DNA of 64,000 nucleotides from Antilocapra americana (GCA_007570785.1 ML664161.1:15032861-15096860); one strand, 5' to 3'. Positions 33,806 to 47,143 are shown, counted from the first letter of the stretch. The notes: generated by a model not told the origin, from the letters alone. Numbers and translations are program-made.

Positions 33806-36172
33806 TCAATACCTTACACATGCCTTTCAGAATACAATGTCTAAGAAAGAAGCAACTTTGCCTAGCAGAGTGTTTCTGATGCTTCTTCTCCATTCCTCTG
33901 TTAGATCTATAAGATGGAGCAATAATCAGGAAATAGGGGAAGTGTTGAAAAAATTCAAAAAAAACATTCATTCAACATTCAAAAAAATTTTGAATGCCCA
34001 CCGTGCCAGGATCTGTTAGTCCACAAAAAGGTATTCTCTCTAGAGACTATTAATGAGAAACGGGCTGTATTTGGTAGCCTTCCTAGTATCCAAGAGTAAC
34101 CAGATATTGATTCACAGCAGAGGAATGTGAACCAAAGTGTTGTGCTACCTCTATGCCAAGACTTTTAAAAAGATGAGGCTTCTCCATTGTCTTCTTTTCC
34201 CTAAGAGCTTAGAAGGGGATTCCAAGGTACAGACACAAACTTGGAAGAACCAAAGTTCCCAAATCACAAGGCATGGAAAGCAGCCTCTTTAATAGGAACA
34301 CTTGTCTTGGACTGTCACATGAGTGAGGACTTCAATTTAGTAAGCTCCTGAAGTTTTACCGATTACAAAACCAGTTACCTCAGTGACACCAATGATTTGA
34401 CCAAGTGCACACAGGGAGGAAAAGAAAGGGGGAAGACTAGGATTCTAAGCCAGATTTGCTGGTTCCAAAATATAAACACTACCGATCAACCCCATATATC
34501 CCTGTAAGTTATAACATAAACTTTTCCCAAGTATAATGCTCTTCAGAAATAAATAAGTTCAAACTTGCTAATTTTATAAAAGAAAAACTGTGGTAAGTGA
34601 TTCAACTAAGGTCACATAGATCTTTAAGCAACACATTTGGGAAAGTAGATCCAATATTCTTTTTGTTATTCCGTAATATAGAAGTGAATAATATTTACTG
34701 AAAGAATGTTCAACTCATAGGTCACTTGATGCAAGGAACCGATCCTCTTTCTATTTAGAATGTATCCCTTACTTCATTAGAAACATTTTGCCACTGTTTA
34801 CTTACCTAGGACAGGAAGAGTTGTGTATATATACTTTCCCTGCTTGTTTATCTTATGTGTCTTCTGCTTTCCGTAATTGGATATCTTCTACTCATTTGAA
34901 TCAGTCACTTTTTGCCATTATGTTTTCATAATGTCATGCATAAAATATGGTAGAGTAAAAACAAAGCTCTTCAAAATAGAATCATAAATTGGAGGCACTA
35001 GGAAAAAGTTTATATCTCTTATAAGCTTATTTTAAAGATAAGAAAACTGAAGCTTAGGAATTTGAAATAATTTTTCCAAATGTATAAAACTAATTATTAA
35101 CAAGGCTGAAGTAACTATATTATGAATAATATCTCTCCTTTTTTCCACTTTACATTCTCAAGTGAAAAATAAAATACTAATTTTAGAACTAACATAAATA
35201 CACTAAAGTCAAAAATCAAGAAACTCTGGAATTTAAGAGAAATACTAGAACAGTACTTGTCAATTTAGATATTCTTCATGATAAGGAGAAGAAGCCATGG
35301 TTACCAAAGAAAGTGTGAGAAAAAGTTATGTAAAATTGGCATTAATATTCACTAATAAATGTTTAGTAAAAACTAGTTCCATTATTAACATTTCAAATAA
35401 CAACTATCTCTATTACATTCATGATTCTGTTGTGCTTTAAGTCTTTCCACAATTACTAAAAGAAGGTTTTGTTCTAGCTATTACTAAGTATAAGCCACAT
35501 TATTTTTTCCTTTTCCTCACACAATTCCCATGAAGTATCATCAAAACACACTGTTGTGGAAAGAACAAAACCTCCCACAAGACTCTTGCTCATTGTGCAT
35601 TTATAAGAAAAGTGGTAGAATCTATGTGCAACATTTGTTTCCAATTTCACTTTAAGGAACCAGGATGTGAAGCCATAAATCATGAGTCTCCATAGCCATC
35701 CAGCAGGAGGAATCCTGGAGTGCTCAATTAGCCCAAAGCTTCTGCTCATGGGATTCACATCAGTCCCCCAACAGTGGGTGTTTGATGGAAAAGTCTTTCC
35801 AGAGGTTTCTGAAAATGCCATTGCTAAACTACCAAAGATATAATTAAAGCATGTATTGGTCTTCCAGACTGAAAATGAGCAGTTATTTCACCCTACTATT
35901 CAAAGTCTGACAAACGCAAAGAAACAGACAGCTGTAAGAGTTCTATGACTGGGCATGGAAAATTGGGAGAGAAGAGCTGAGAAAGACTTCAAGACCAAAA
36001 GGGGAGTGAGCTATAAAATTGACTCTCACAATTAGGCATGTCTTTCTTTTCAGCTCACTGTGTGTGGTGGATCTAAGGTTGCATGTTGAAAGGCGCTGTT
36101 TGGGGTGTGTTTTGTTTGATAAAACAGAGAAACTAAGTACAAAAAGGCATAATAGCAGATATAATTAAGACT
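33806..36172. other. no gene recognised
   Basis: AT-rich DNA. A MIR-like piece in reverse orientation occurs at about 35010-35100 (TTTTAAAGATAAGAAAACTGAAGCTTAGG). The 115-codon minus-strand frame at 35474-35821 has no recognised motif and no supporting splice or homology evidence. Confidence 0.4.
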
Positions 36173-36382
36173 GAGCTTCCCAGATGGCACAGCAGTAACG
36201 AGTTCTCCTGCCAATGCTGGAGACGCAAGAGATGTGGCTTCAATCCCTGGGTCAGGAAGATCCCCTGGAGGAGAAAATGGCAACCCACTCCAGTATTCTT
36301 GCCTGGAGACACGGACACAGGAGTCTGACAAGCTACAGTCATAGTATTATGAAGAGCTGCACACAACTGAGCACACAGCATA
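36173..36382 (+). mobile_element. Bov-tA SINE
   Basis: Head GAGCTTCCCAGATGGCAC, body with CACTCCAGTATTCTTGCCTGG, and a deletion after it (the GAATCCCATGG stretch is reduced). Three overlapping frames on both strands are SINE shadows. Confidence 0.92.
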
Positions 36383-36956
36383 CATACATGAAGAGTCCAG
36401 TTAAACTGGGGAGGAGAATCCTTAAAGAAACTGAGCTCTAACAATAAGGCCATAATCTGATAATTTAGTGGGGAACAACATATCTAAAATACCAGGGTCA
36501 AATTTATTTGTGCTACATGCTGCAAAAGGTGAGGATCCACTATCTAATTTTACTTCTCTTAATTCTGTATTTATGAAGCTATTTTTCAGTCATATCCAAA
36601 GCTGGAAACCTCCAACTTGGACCTGAGACCACTTACTTCCCTTTCTTCCCTAAAGGACAAAAATCTGGAGTAGAAACAGGACATTTGCAGAATGTTCAGC
36701 AGTTACTGATTTGAAAGGTCAATCAGGAAAGCTTGTCTTATCATATCCTCTCATTTTTTAGTTACCTGGATTCAGGTAAGCGCTTCTAAGTGCTTCTGCT
36801 ACTCTATATCTCTACCATGCAACACTCTTAATGTCTCCTTGACACAGCTGTTTATATTAAGGAGTTATAGAGTCTGGGTTGTCCCAATCTCTACTTTAAC
36901 AGACATCCCTCCTCTAATATTCAAGTTATAAATTACTTCTGTCTAACTAACATATA

Positions 36957-37175
36957 GTGTGTGCTCTGCTGCTTCAGTCATGTCTGACTCTTTGCAACCC
37001 TGTGGACTGTAGCTTGCCAGACTCCTCTGTGATGGAATTCTCCAGGCAAGAATACTGGAGTGGGTTGCCATTTCCTTCTCCAGAGGATCGTCCCGACCCA
37101 GAAATTGAACCGGGTCTCCTATGGCTCCTACATAGGCAGACTGGTTCTTTACCACTAGCGCCACCTGAGAAGACT
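36957..37175 (-). mobile_element. Bov-tA SINE
   Basis: Minus-strand copy with the 10-bp TATGGCTCCTA insertion type in the head and ending CTAGCGCCACCTGAGAAGAC. The B-box CpG is lost. Confidence 0.93.
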
Positions 37176-38619
37176 AATTTATGTATAGAAACTGTTTTTT
37201 GTTTGTTTGTTTTTAAGATAGGGAGGAGACTTGAAGTTGTATGCAGGATCTGAGCTTTGAGACTATTAGGGCATTTAACAATTTGAGTACACTGCCAGTG
37301 ACTATAAAAGGAGCAGATGCAAGGGTTTCCAAAACTTTAGAAATGATGTCTTGCCTATAAACTCAGCAATGAAAAGTAGCCTACCCAGATGTTTGGCTCC
37401 CAGTGGCCATTTCAACACTTCGTGTTAAGTCATTGTTGGCTAACAACATAGCCACAGAGCAGGGCTGGCTAATCACCTGACTATGACAGTGAGTAGGAGT
37501 GGCAAAGGGAAAGCACCTGCAAGTTCTTGCCTCCAGTAATCAGACATCTAGTCTCTTTTAATAAAGACTAAAAACAAAAAAATCACAAGACAAACTCTGG
37601 CCTCCACAGCAGTGCTACACACAACACTCATTGGGGAAAAAAAAGAAAACAAAATAATAGAAAAATACATCCAACATATCAATGTGGTCGTGAAATAATG
37701 TAATGGGAGTTGGATACTTTACAAGTATAATTGTCCTTATGGGATGTGATTCCATGAATGCGAGAATAGAAAGTGGCTGCCATTATCTTGTTAACTGCTT
37801 TGGTTAATACAACAGGATGCTTACTTTCATCTGAGCATCATGGATTGTTTTGATGCAATATGATGCTGGAACACAGATGTCAGACAAATTATGCCTTTTA
37901 GCTCTGGCCCAGGCCTTTCTAAGTTCCATGGAAATGTGGGCTGATTTTTCATTCCAAATTGGCTAGAGTAAAGCAGGGAGGATTCTGAAGGAGGCATCTT
38001 TGCAAGAAGAGTGTCTCTCACGATTTAATTTCCATAGCAATTTAAGGAAATGATGTGGGGGCGGGGACAGACAGCAAGTTGGTAGAATAATTGCTCAGAT
38101 TTGACAGGGTGTGAGAGAGCTGAGAGCACACAGTTTCATGTGCATAATATTAGCCTCCACGCATTTCCAAAATGCCTCTTTATTCTCAAGTATATTCTCA
38201 ACATCTATGGATAGTTATTCCTAAGCTGAGTGGTATCATGACAGGTCAGAAAATGCCACAGGGCATAATAATATATATTTTTCATACCCAATCTAAAATT
38301 CCTTGAAACAGCAAGTAAGGTGGTTTTAAAATATGTACTGACAGCTCTCAAAGATTATACACTTGTGGTTACTTCTGCCTTCTATTTTATTAGAAATTCA
38401 AGATGACAATAGTCAAAATAAAATCTAACTATAGCTATACATTAAGATGAATTTTTTTACACTGAAACGTGGAATTCAGACATTTTAAAAATGGTAAGAA
38501 TTTGGTTGTTAGACAGAATTTAGCCTTTATAAGATAGTCTGTGTCTATCAATATGACTATATGTGTTACATAGAAATCATAAAGTAGAAAAAAACATGAA
38601 ACTGGGTGAAAAAATGACT
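37176..38619. other. no gene recognised
   Basis: A TTTG-type run follows the SINE at 37195-37215. Otherwise unassigned. The 64-codon minus-strand frame at 37827-38021 has no recognised content. Confidence 0.4.
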
Positions 38620-38805
38620 AGAGCACCATCTTTGAAATCAGATGCATAGGGCTATTGATCCCAATTCTGCTAGTCATCAGTAATGAGAATTAGGTGAATC
38701 ATTTACCCTCCTGGAGGGTAAATGGCAGTAATAACACTACCTTATAAGATCACCGTGACACTCAATGTCAACATAAGTGAGAGTTTACTCATAAGACTAG
38801 ATTAT
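38620..38805 (+). mobile_element. MIR SINE relic
   Basis: Fits the MIR order: ATCAGATGCATAGGGCTATTGATCCCAATTCTGCTAGTCATC ... GTAAATGGCAGTAATAACACTACCTTATAAGATCACCGTGA. Diverged. Confidence 0.55.
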
Positions 38806-38881
38806 TGAATGTTCTTAATCAATGTTTATTATGTATTATCACCTGTAAAGAATCATATACTTTTTCATTCTGCCTACCTTG

Positions 38882-39209
38882 CTGTGCTGTGCTTAGTCAC
38901 TCAATTGTGTCCGACTCTTTGTGACCCCATGGACTGTAGCCAGTCTTCCTTGTCCATGGGGATTCTCCAGGCAAGAATACTGGAGTGGGTTGCTATGCCC
39001 TCCTCCAGGAGATCTTACCAACCCAGGGATCAAACCCAGGTCTTCTATATTGCAAGCAGATTCTTTACTGTCTAAGCCACCAGGAAAGCTCAAGAATATT
39101 GGAGTGGGTAACCTATATCTTCACCAGGGAATCTTCCTGACCCAGGAATCAAACCAAGGTCTCCTGCATTGCAGGTGGATTCTTTACCAGCTGAGCTACC
39201 AAGGAACCC
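38882..39209 (-). mobile_element. compound Bov-tA SINE (two tRNA heads) within a single target-site duplication
   Basis: Minus strand. A complete Bov-tA covers 38882-39090. It is followed without a break by a second partial unit to 39209, consisting of a short BovA piece plus another tRNA head (CAGCTGAGCTACCAAGGAACCC). The perfect 13-bp repeat TCTGCCTACCTTG (38869-38881 and 39210-39222) flanks the whole 328 bp and none lies between the units. They therefore inserted together. It may be a known longer Bov-tA subtype. Confidence 0.93.
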
Positions 39210-39349
39210 TCTGCCTACCTTGTACAGCTTGAAAACTACATTACAATTTAAATGAATCAGTTTGTGACTTCTACTTTTTCTATCACTAAAAAAAATTGTC
39301 AACTTTAGGTGAAACAAGGTTGACTAAATTATAATTCTTAGCTTGATAG

Positions 39350-39565
39350 TGGGCTCTCCTGGTGGCTCAGATGGTAAAGAATCTGCCTGAAATGCACGAA
39401 GACCTGGGTTCGATCCCTGGGTCAGGAAGACTCCCTGGAGAAGGGAATGACTATACACTCCAGTATTTTTGCCTGAAGAATACCAGGGACAAAGGAGCCT
39501 GGAAGACAAATGTCCATGGGGTTGCAAAGAGTCGGGCACAACTGTGCGACTAACACTTTCACTTC
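39350..39565 (+). mobile_element. Bov-tA SINE with intact B box
   Basis: Head GGGCTCTCCTGGTGGCTCAG, B box GGTTCGATCCCTGG preserved, 3' end GCGACTAACACTTTCACTTC. It lies 64 bp upstream of the full-length L1. Confidence 0.95.
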
Positions 39566-39629
39566 AAACTTGATAATATAACATATTTGCTGACTCACTA
39601 GTTCTTCGTGTGTTATAAACACAAACTGA

Positions 39630-42417
39630 GGGGGTGGTCCTAAGATGGTGGAGGAATAGGATGGGGAGGTCACTTTTTCCCCCACAAATTCATCAAAAGA
39701 TCAATTGAACGCTGAGCAAATTCCACAAAACAACTTCTGAATGCTGGCAGAGGATACCAGGCACCCAGAATGGCAACCCATTCACTTCAAAAAGAGGTAG
39801 GACAAAATATAAAAGATAAAAAGAGAGAAAAAAAAGTTAGGGATGGAGACCCATCCTGGGGAGGGCGCCATGGAGGAAGAGAAGTTTCCAAACACCAGGC
39901 AACCCTCTTAGCAGCCTGTGGGGAGTTTTTGAATCTCAGAGGGCAACATAACTGGGAGGGAAAAAAAAAAAAAAAAAAACCCACATGCCTAACCGCAACT
40001 CCCAGCAGAGTTGGGAGTCTTCCAGCAGCTAGCGGGGGCTGAATAGGTAGGCATGGGCTGCATGCTTAGGGTAAGGACCAGGCCTGAATGCCCTGAGGAC
40101 AATCTGAGGGAGCTAGAATGAGATAACAACCCAAACTATGGGATAGCCAGAAAGAGAGAAAAAAAAAAAAAAAAGAGAGAGAGAGAGAGAGAACTTTCTT
40201 GTAAAAAGCTCTAACCTAAAGCACTGCCATGGCGTCTCACAGAACAAAGGACTGAGCAAGTACCAGAGGAGAGCTAGCTGGCTGTGGACTGGCCCCTCCC
40301 CCTGCCGGAAACAGAGCAGCAGGTGGCTGGCAGCCTGAGCTGGAAGGCAAGGGGCAATCTTGGCCCCAGAGATGACATCCTCCACCAAACTGCAAGCAGG
40401 CTCCCAGTTGCTAACCAAGTCTTCATGGGATCCTGGACAGTTGGCATCCACCAGCAGGGTTGCAGTCATAGATCAGCTCCCCAGAGGGGAGACACAGCAC
40501 ACCTGAGATGGCACTATAGCTGCACACCCAGGAAACTGAGTGGCCAGGACCATGCAGGTGATAAGATGCACCACACACCTGGGTGCTCACCAAGCACCTG
40601 GTCATCTGAGCTGCTCGGACCTGGGAAGGGCACAAAATGCAAACCCATCCGAGTCTGAGCCTTTGTGGAGTACTCAAGAACCTGAATATGAGCAACTTAG
40701 ACCTGGGATGTGCACACAACCCAGGGCCTGCTTTAGACAGTTCCCCTGCAGAGCAACCTGGATCCTGAGCAGTGTAGACCAGGAAAGCACACACACCATG
40801 AGTGGAGGCAAACCTAGTGTGACCCAGACACTGTGAGCACTCCCACACATGCCAGTGATGTTTGTTTGCAGTATTCTTCCCCCCACCCACAGCACAACTG
40901 AACAAGCGAGCCTAAATAAATGACCACCTTTGCCCCCTTGTGTCAGGGTGGAAATTCGACACTAAAGAGACTTGCAAACAGAGGAAGCCAAAATAAACAA
41001 AGAAGAGGGAACCGCTTTGGAAGTGACAGGTACAACAGACTAAAACTCTGTAGTTAGCATTGACTACATTGAAAGGTGTATATAGACCATGAGAAGAAGT
41101 ATAAGCTGGAACAATGAACTATCTGAAATTGAACTGACCCTTCACTGCCCTCAGCTCCAGAGAAATTCCTAGATATATTTACTATTATCATTTTTTTATT
41201 TTTTATTTTTAAGTTCTTTATTATTCCTTTAATTTCCATTGTTATAACTTACTATTACCTTGCAAAAAAAGACCCTATTTTTAAAGCAAATATCATATAT
41301 ATAGATTTTTATAATTTTTGTGATTTTGCTTTATTTTTGTAATATGGTATTTTTGAGTCTAAACTCTACTCTAGATTTTTAATCTTTGCCTTTTTGGTAT
41401 TTGGTATCAATTTTGTATCTTTAAGAATCCAATCTTCACTACCCATTTTTACTTAGGAGTGTGATTAGTGGCTTGATTGCTCTCTCCCCTTTTGACTCTC
41501 CTTTTTCTACCTCAGGTCACCTCTATCTCCTCCTTCCCCCTTCTATTCTCTACCTAACTCTGTGAATCTCTTTGGGTGTTCCGGTGTGGAGAACACTTAA
41601 GGAACTGATTACTGGCTAGATCTATCTCTCTCCTTTTGACTCTCCTTCTTCTCCTCCTGCTCACCTCTATCTCTTTGCTCCCTCTTCTCTTCTCTGTGTA
41701 ACTCCATGAACCTCTCTGAGCGTTCCAGACTGTGGAGAGCACATAGGGAATTGATTACTGGCTAGATTGCTCTCTCCCCTTTTGGTTCCCCCTTTTCTCC
41801 TCCTGGTCACCTCTATCTCCTTCCTCCCTCTTCTCTTCTCCATGCAACTCTGTGATCTTCTCTGGGTGTCCCTCACTGTGGAGAATCTTTTCAACATTAA
41901 CTTAGATGTTTTATCATCGGTGCTGCATGGATGGAGAAATCTTGAGGCTACTGAAAGAATAAGACTGAAAGCCAGAGATAAGAGGCTTAAATCCAAAATG
42001 TGAGAACACCAGAAATCTCTTGACTCCAGGGAATATTAATCGACAAGATCTCACCCAAAAGCCTCCATACCTACACTGAAACCAAGCTCCACCCAAGAGC
42101 CAACAAGTTTCAGACCAAGACATACCAAGCTAATTCTCTAAGAACACAAGAATAAAATCCTGAGCATTAAAATACAAGTGGCCAAAAGTCACACCAAACC
42201 CACAGCACCTCAAAACTCACTATGGGACACTTCATTGCACTCCAGAGAGAAGAGATCCAGCTCCACCCACCAGAACAGACACAAGCTTCCCTAATCAGGA
42301 AACCTTGACAAGCCCCTCGTCCAACCCCACCCACAGGGAGGAACCTCCACAAAAAAAGAGGAACCACAAATTTCCAACATACAAAAAGGCCACTCCAAAC
42401 ACAGCAATCTAAACAAG
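39630..42417 (+). promoter_or_regulatory. L1 5' UTR / internal promoter region
   Basis: In L1 elements the 5' UTR holds the internal RNA polymerase II promoter. This one includes an A-run (39961-39979), an A/GA tract (40160-40192), a moderately GC-rich middle (about 40230-40900), a T/A-rich stretch (41180-41420) and a tandem block (41475-41890). Frames of 60-160 codons on both strands (for example 40423-40905 minus) have no recognised protein content and lie in UTR. Confidence 0.85.
41475..41890 (+). repeat. three tandem ~145-bp units in the L1 5' UTR
   Basis: Units begin at about 41475, 41619 and 41765 (spacing 144 and 146 bp). Each runs GATTGCTCTCTCCCCTTTT-like, then a CACCTCTATCTC pyrimidine block, CAACTCTGTGA-like, and GTGGAGA. 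The third is cut at about 41890. They are strongly pyrimidine-rich on the plus strand and differ by many substitutions. Confidence 0.88.
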
Positions 42418-43325
42418 ATGAAAAGGTAGAGAAATTTTCAGCAGGTAAATGAACATGATAAATGCCCACCAAACCAAACAAAAGAGGAGATAGGGAGTCT
42501 ACCTGAAAAAGAATTCAGAATAATGATAGTAAAAATGACCCAAAATGGAAACAAAATGGAGTTACAGATAAATAGTCTGGAGACAAGGATCCAGAAGATG
42601 AAATAAATGCTTAACAAGGACCTAGAAGAAATAAAAAATAGTTAATTAATAATGAATAATGCAATAACTCAGATCAAAAGCACTCTGGAGAGAACCAACA
42701 GGAGAATAACTGAGGCAGAAGATAGGATAAGTAAGGTGGAAGATAGAATGGTGGAAATAAAGCAGAGAGGAAAAAAGAATTAAAAGAAATGAGGACAACT
42801 TCAGAGACCTCTGGGACAATGTTAAACACCCCAACATTTGAATCATAGGAGTCCCAGAAGAAGAGGACAAAAAGAAAGGGCATGAGAAAATACTTGAAGA
42901 GATAATAGTTGAAAACTTCCCAAAATGGGAAAGGAAATAGCCACTCAAGTCCAAGAAACCCAGAGAGCGCCAAACAGGATAAACCCAAGGCAAAACACCC
43001 CAAGATCTTCATTAATCAAATTAATGAAGATCAAACACAAAGAATAAATATTAAAAGCAGCAAGGGAAAAACAACAAATAACACACAAGGGATTCCCATA
43101 AGGATGACAGCTGATCTTTCAATAGAAACTCTTCAGGCCAGAAGGGAATGGCAGGACATACTTAAAGTGATGAAAGAGAAAAACCTAGAGCCCAGATTAC
43201 TGTACCCAGCAAGGATCTCATTCAAATATGAAGGAGAAATCAAAAGCTTTACAAACAAGCAACAGCTGAGAGAAGTCAGTACCACCAAACCAGCTCTTCA
43301 ACAAATGCTAAAGGATCTTCTCTAG
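42418..43325 (+). pseudogene. L1 ORF1 relic
   Basis: L1 ORF1 encodes a trimeric RNA-binding chaperone (coiled coil, RRM, C-terminal domain). ATG at 42418 is followed at codon 4 by TAG (42427-42429) where an AAG Lys codon is expected. More stops follow, such as TAA at 42604-42606. The C-terminal half is open from 42909 to TAG 43325 (138 codons) and shows LSIETLQARREWQDILKVM, LLYPARISFKYEG and KPALQQMLKDLL, the L1 ORF1 C-terminal domain. Confidence 0.92.
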
Positions 43326-43375
43326 ACAGGAAACACAGAAAAGGTTTATAAACTTGAACCAAAACAACAAAGCAA

Positions 43376-46300
43376 GTGGCAACAGGATCATACTTATCAA
43401 TAATTACCTTAAATGTAAATAAGTTGAATGCCCAACTGGCTGAATGGATACAAAAACAAGACCCTTATATATGCTGTCTACAAGAGACCCACCTCAAACC
43501 AATGGACACATACAGACTGAAAGTGAAGGGCTGGAAAAAGATATTTCACACAAATGGAGACCAAAAGAAAGCAGGGGTAGTAATACTCATATCAGAGTGA
43601 CATAAAGGCTGTGAAAAGAGACAAAGAACACTACACACTGTTCAAAGGATCAATCCAAGAAGATTTAACAATTATAAATATATATGCACCTAACATAGGA
43701 GCACTGCAATATGTAAGGCAAATGCTAACAAGTATGAAAGGGGAAATTAACAATAACACAATGATAGTGGGAGACTTTAATACCCCACTCACACCTCACA
43801 CTTATGGATAGATCAACCAAACAGAAAATTAGAAATGAAACACAAACTTTAAATGATACAATGGTCCAGTTAGACCTCATTGATATCTATAGGACATTTT
43901 ACCCCAAAACAATGAATTCCACATTTTTCTCAAGTGCACACAGAACCTTCTCCAGGATAGATCACATCCTGGGCCATAAATCTAGCCTTAGTAAATTTAG
44001 AAAAAAAAATGAAATCATTTCAAGCATCTTTTCTGATCACAATGTGGTAATATTAAAAGTCAACTACAGGAAATATACTATTAAAAATAAAAGCATATGG
44101 AGGCTAAACAACAAATATCTGAATAACCAACAAATATCTGAAGAAATAAAAAAAGAAATCAAAATATGCATAGAAATGAATGAAAATGAAGACACAACAA
44201 CCCAAAACCTAGGGGATTCAGTAAAAGCAGTGCTAAGGGGAAGGTTCATAGCAATACAAGCTTACCTCAAGAAACAAGAGAAAAATCAAATAAATAACCT
44301 AACTCAGCACCTAAAGCACCTAGAAAAAGAAAAAATGAAGCACCCCAGGGATAATAGATGTAAAGAAATCATAAAAATTATGGCAGAAATAAATGAAAAA
44401 GAAACAAAGGAGACCATAGCAAAAATCAACAAAGCTAAAAGCTGGTTCTTTGAGAAGATAAATAAAATCAACAAACCATTAGCCAGACTCATCAAGAAAA
44501 AAATGGAGAAGAATCAAATCAACAAAATTAGAAGTGAAAATGGAGAAATCTCAACAGACAACACAGAAATACAAAGGATCATAAAAGACTACTATCAGCA
44601 ACTATATACCTATAAAATGGACAACTTGGAAGAAAAGGATAAATTCTTAGAAAAGTATAACTTTTCAGAGCTGAACCAGGAATAAATAGAAAATATCAAC
44701 AGACCCATCACAAGCATTGAAATCGAAACTGTAATCAGAAAACTTCCAACAAACAAAAGCCCAGGATCAGATGGCTTCACAGCTGAATTCTATCAAAAAT
44801 TCAGAGAATAGCCAACACCTATCCTACTCAAACTCTTCCAGAAAATTGCAGAGGAAGGTAAACTGCCAAACTCGTTCTATGAGGCCACCATCACCCTAAT
44901 ACAAAAACCAGACAAAGATGCCACCAAAAAATATCAGTGATAAACATAGATGTAAAAATCCTTAACAAAATTCTAGCAAATAGAATCCAACAACATATTT
45001 AAAAAAGATCATACATCATGACCAAGTGGGCTTTATCCCAGGGATGCAAGGATTCTTCAATATTCGCAAATAAATCAATGTGATATGCCACATTAACAAA
45101 TTGAAAGATAAAAACCATATGATCATCTCAACAGATGCAGAGAGAGCCTTTGACAAAATTCAACATTCATTTATGATAAAAAAAAAAAACCTCCAGAAAG
45201 CAGGCATAGAAGGAACATACTTCAACATAATAAAAGCCATATATGATAAACCCAAAGGAAACATTATCCTCAATGGTCAAAAATTGAAAGCATTTCCCCT
45301 AAAGTCAGGAACAAGACATGGTTGCCCAATCTCACCACTACTATTCAACATAGTTTTGGAAGTTTTAGCCAGAGCAATCAGAGAATAAAAAGAAAAGGAA
45401 TCCAGATTGGAAAAGAAGAAGTAAATCTCTCACTGTTTGCAGGTGACATGATCCTCTACATAGAAAACCCTAAAGATTCCACCAGAAAATTACTAGAGCT
45501 AGTCAATGAATATAATAAAATTTCAGGATATAAAATTAACACACAGAAATCCCTTGCATTCCTATAAACTAACAATGAGAAAACAGAAAGAAATTAAGGA
45601 AACAATTCCATTTACCATTGCAACAAAAAGAATAAAATACTTAGGAATAATTCTACCTAACAAAACAAAAGACCTCTATATAAAAAAAACTATAAAACTG
45701 ATGAAAAAATAAAAAACGACTCAAATAGATGGAGAAACATACCATGTTCATGGATCAGAAGAATCAATATAGTGAAAATGAATATACTACCCAAAGCAAT
45801 CTATAGATTCAAGGGAATCCCCATCAAGCTACCAACAGTATTTTTCAGAGAACTAGAACAAATCATTTCAAAATTTTCATGGAAATATAAAAAACCTTGA
45901 GTAGCCAAAGAAGAATGGAACTGGAGGAATCAACCTGCATGATTTCAGGCTCTACTACAAAGTCACAGTCATCAAGACAGTATGGTACTGGCACAAAGAC
46001 AGAAATATAGATCAGTGAAACAAAATAGAAAGCCCAGAGATAAATCCACGCATCTATGGACACCTTAGCTTTGACAAAGGAGGCAAGAATTTACAATGGA
46101 GAAAAGAGAATCTCTTTAACAAGTGGTGCTGGGAATACTGGTTAACCACTTGTAAACGAATGAAACTAGAACACTTTCTAACACCATACACAAAAATAAA
46201 CTCAAAATGGATTATAGATCTAAATGTAAGACCAGAAACTATAAAACTCCTAGAGGAAAACATAGGCAAAACACTCTCTGACATAAATCACAGCAGGATC

Positions 46301-47143
46301 CTCTATGACCCACCTCCCAGAGTATTTGAAATAAAAACAAAAATAAACAAATGGGACCTAATTAAACTTAAGAGCTTTTGCACAAAGAAGGAAACTAAAA
46401 GCGAGGTGAAAAGGCAGCCTTCAGAATGGGAGGAAATAATAGCAAATGAAGCAACTGACAAAGAATCAATCTCAAAGATACATAAGCAGCTCCTGTAGCT
46501 CAATTCCAGAAAAATAAACTACCCAATCAAAAAGTGGGCCAAAGAACTAAACAGACAATTCTCCAAAGAAGACATACAGATGTCTAACAAACACATGAAA
46601 AGATGCTCAACATCCCTCAATATCAGAGAAATGCAAATCAAAACCACAAGGAGGTACCATCTCATGCCAATCAGAATGGCTGCTATCAAAAAGTCTACAA
46701 ACAATAAATGCTGGAGAGATTGTGGAGAAAAGGGAACCCTCTTACACTGTTGGTGGGAATGCAAACTAGTACAGCCACTATGAAAAACAGTGTGGAGATT
46801 CCTTAAAAAACTGGAAATAGAACTGCCATATGACCTAGCAATCCCACTGCTGGGCATACACACCGAGGAAACCAGAATTGAAAGAGACACATGTACCCCA
46901 ATGTTCATTGCAGCACTATTTACAATAGCTAGGACATGGAAACAACCTAGATGTCCATCAGCAGACGAATAGATAAGAAATCTGTGGTACAGATACACAA
47001 TGGAATATTACACAGCTATTAAAAATAAAGCATTTGAATCAGTTCTAATGAGGTGGATGAAACTGGAGCCTATTATACAGAGTGAAGTAAGTCAGAAAGA
47101 AAAACACCAATGCAGTGTATTAATGTATATATATGGAATTTAG
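43376..47143 (+). pseudogene. L1 ORF2 relic (endonuclease and reverse transcriptase)
   Basis: The expected ATG start is GTG (43376-43378). The endonuclease part is split over frames 43376-43600 (ITLNVN, CCLQETH), 43611-43811 (IVGDFN) and 43804-44685 (RIDHILGHKSS, SDHN). The RT part lies in 45080-45388 ([26 protein letters not shown]) and 45322-45567, where the catalytic FADD reads FAGD (Asp codon changed to GGT at 45442-45444). The C-terminal cysteine motif CWRDC...HCWWEC is at 46710-46775. Several frameshifts and stops separate these pieces. ORF2 ends at TAG 47141-47143. Normal length is about 1,270 codons, and the relic spans the full length. Confidence 0.94.

Noticed and set aside
33588..34019. 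143-codon frame with a peptide resembling many predicted bovine proteins
   Set aside because: Its first half is Bov-tA SINE translation (EEHGNPLQYSCLENP type), a common false protein in ruminant gene predictions.
35474..35821. 115-codon minus-strand frame as a possible exon
   Set aside because: No recognised domain, no clear splice context and no repeat explanation. Not enough support to call a gene.
40423..40905. 160-codon minus-strand frame
   Set aside because: It lies in the L1 5' UTR on the antisense strand and shows no recognised domain.
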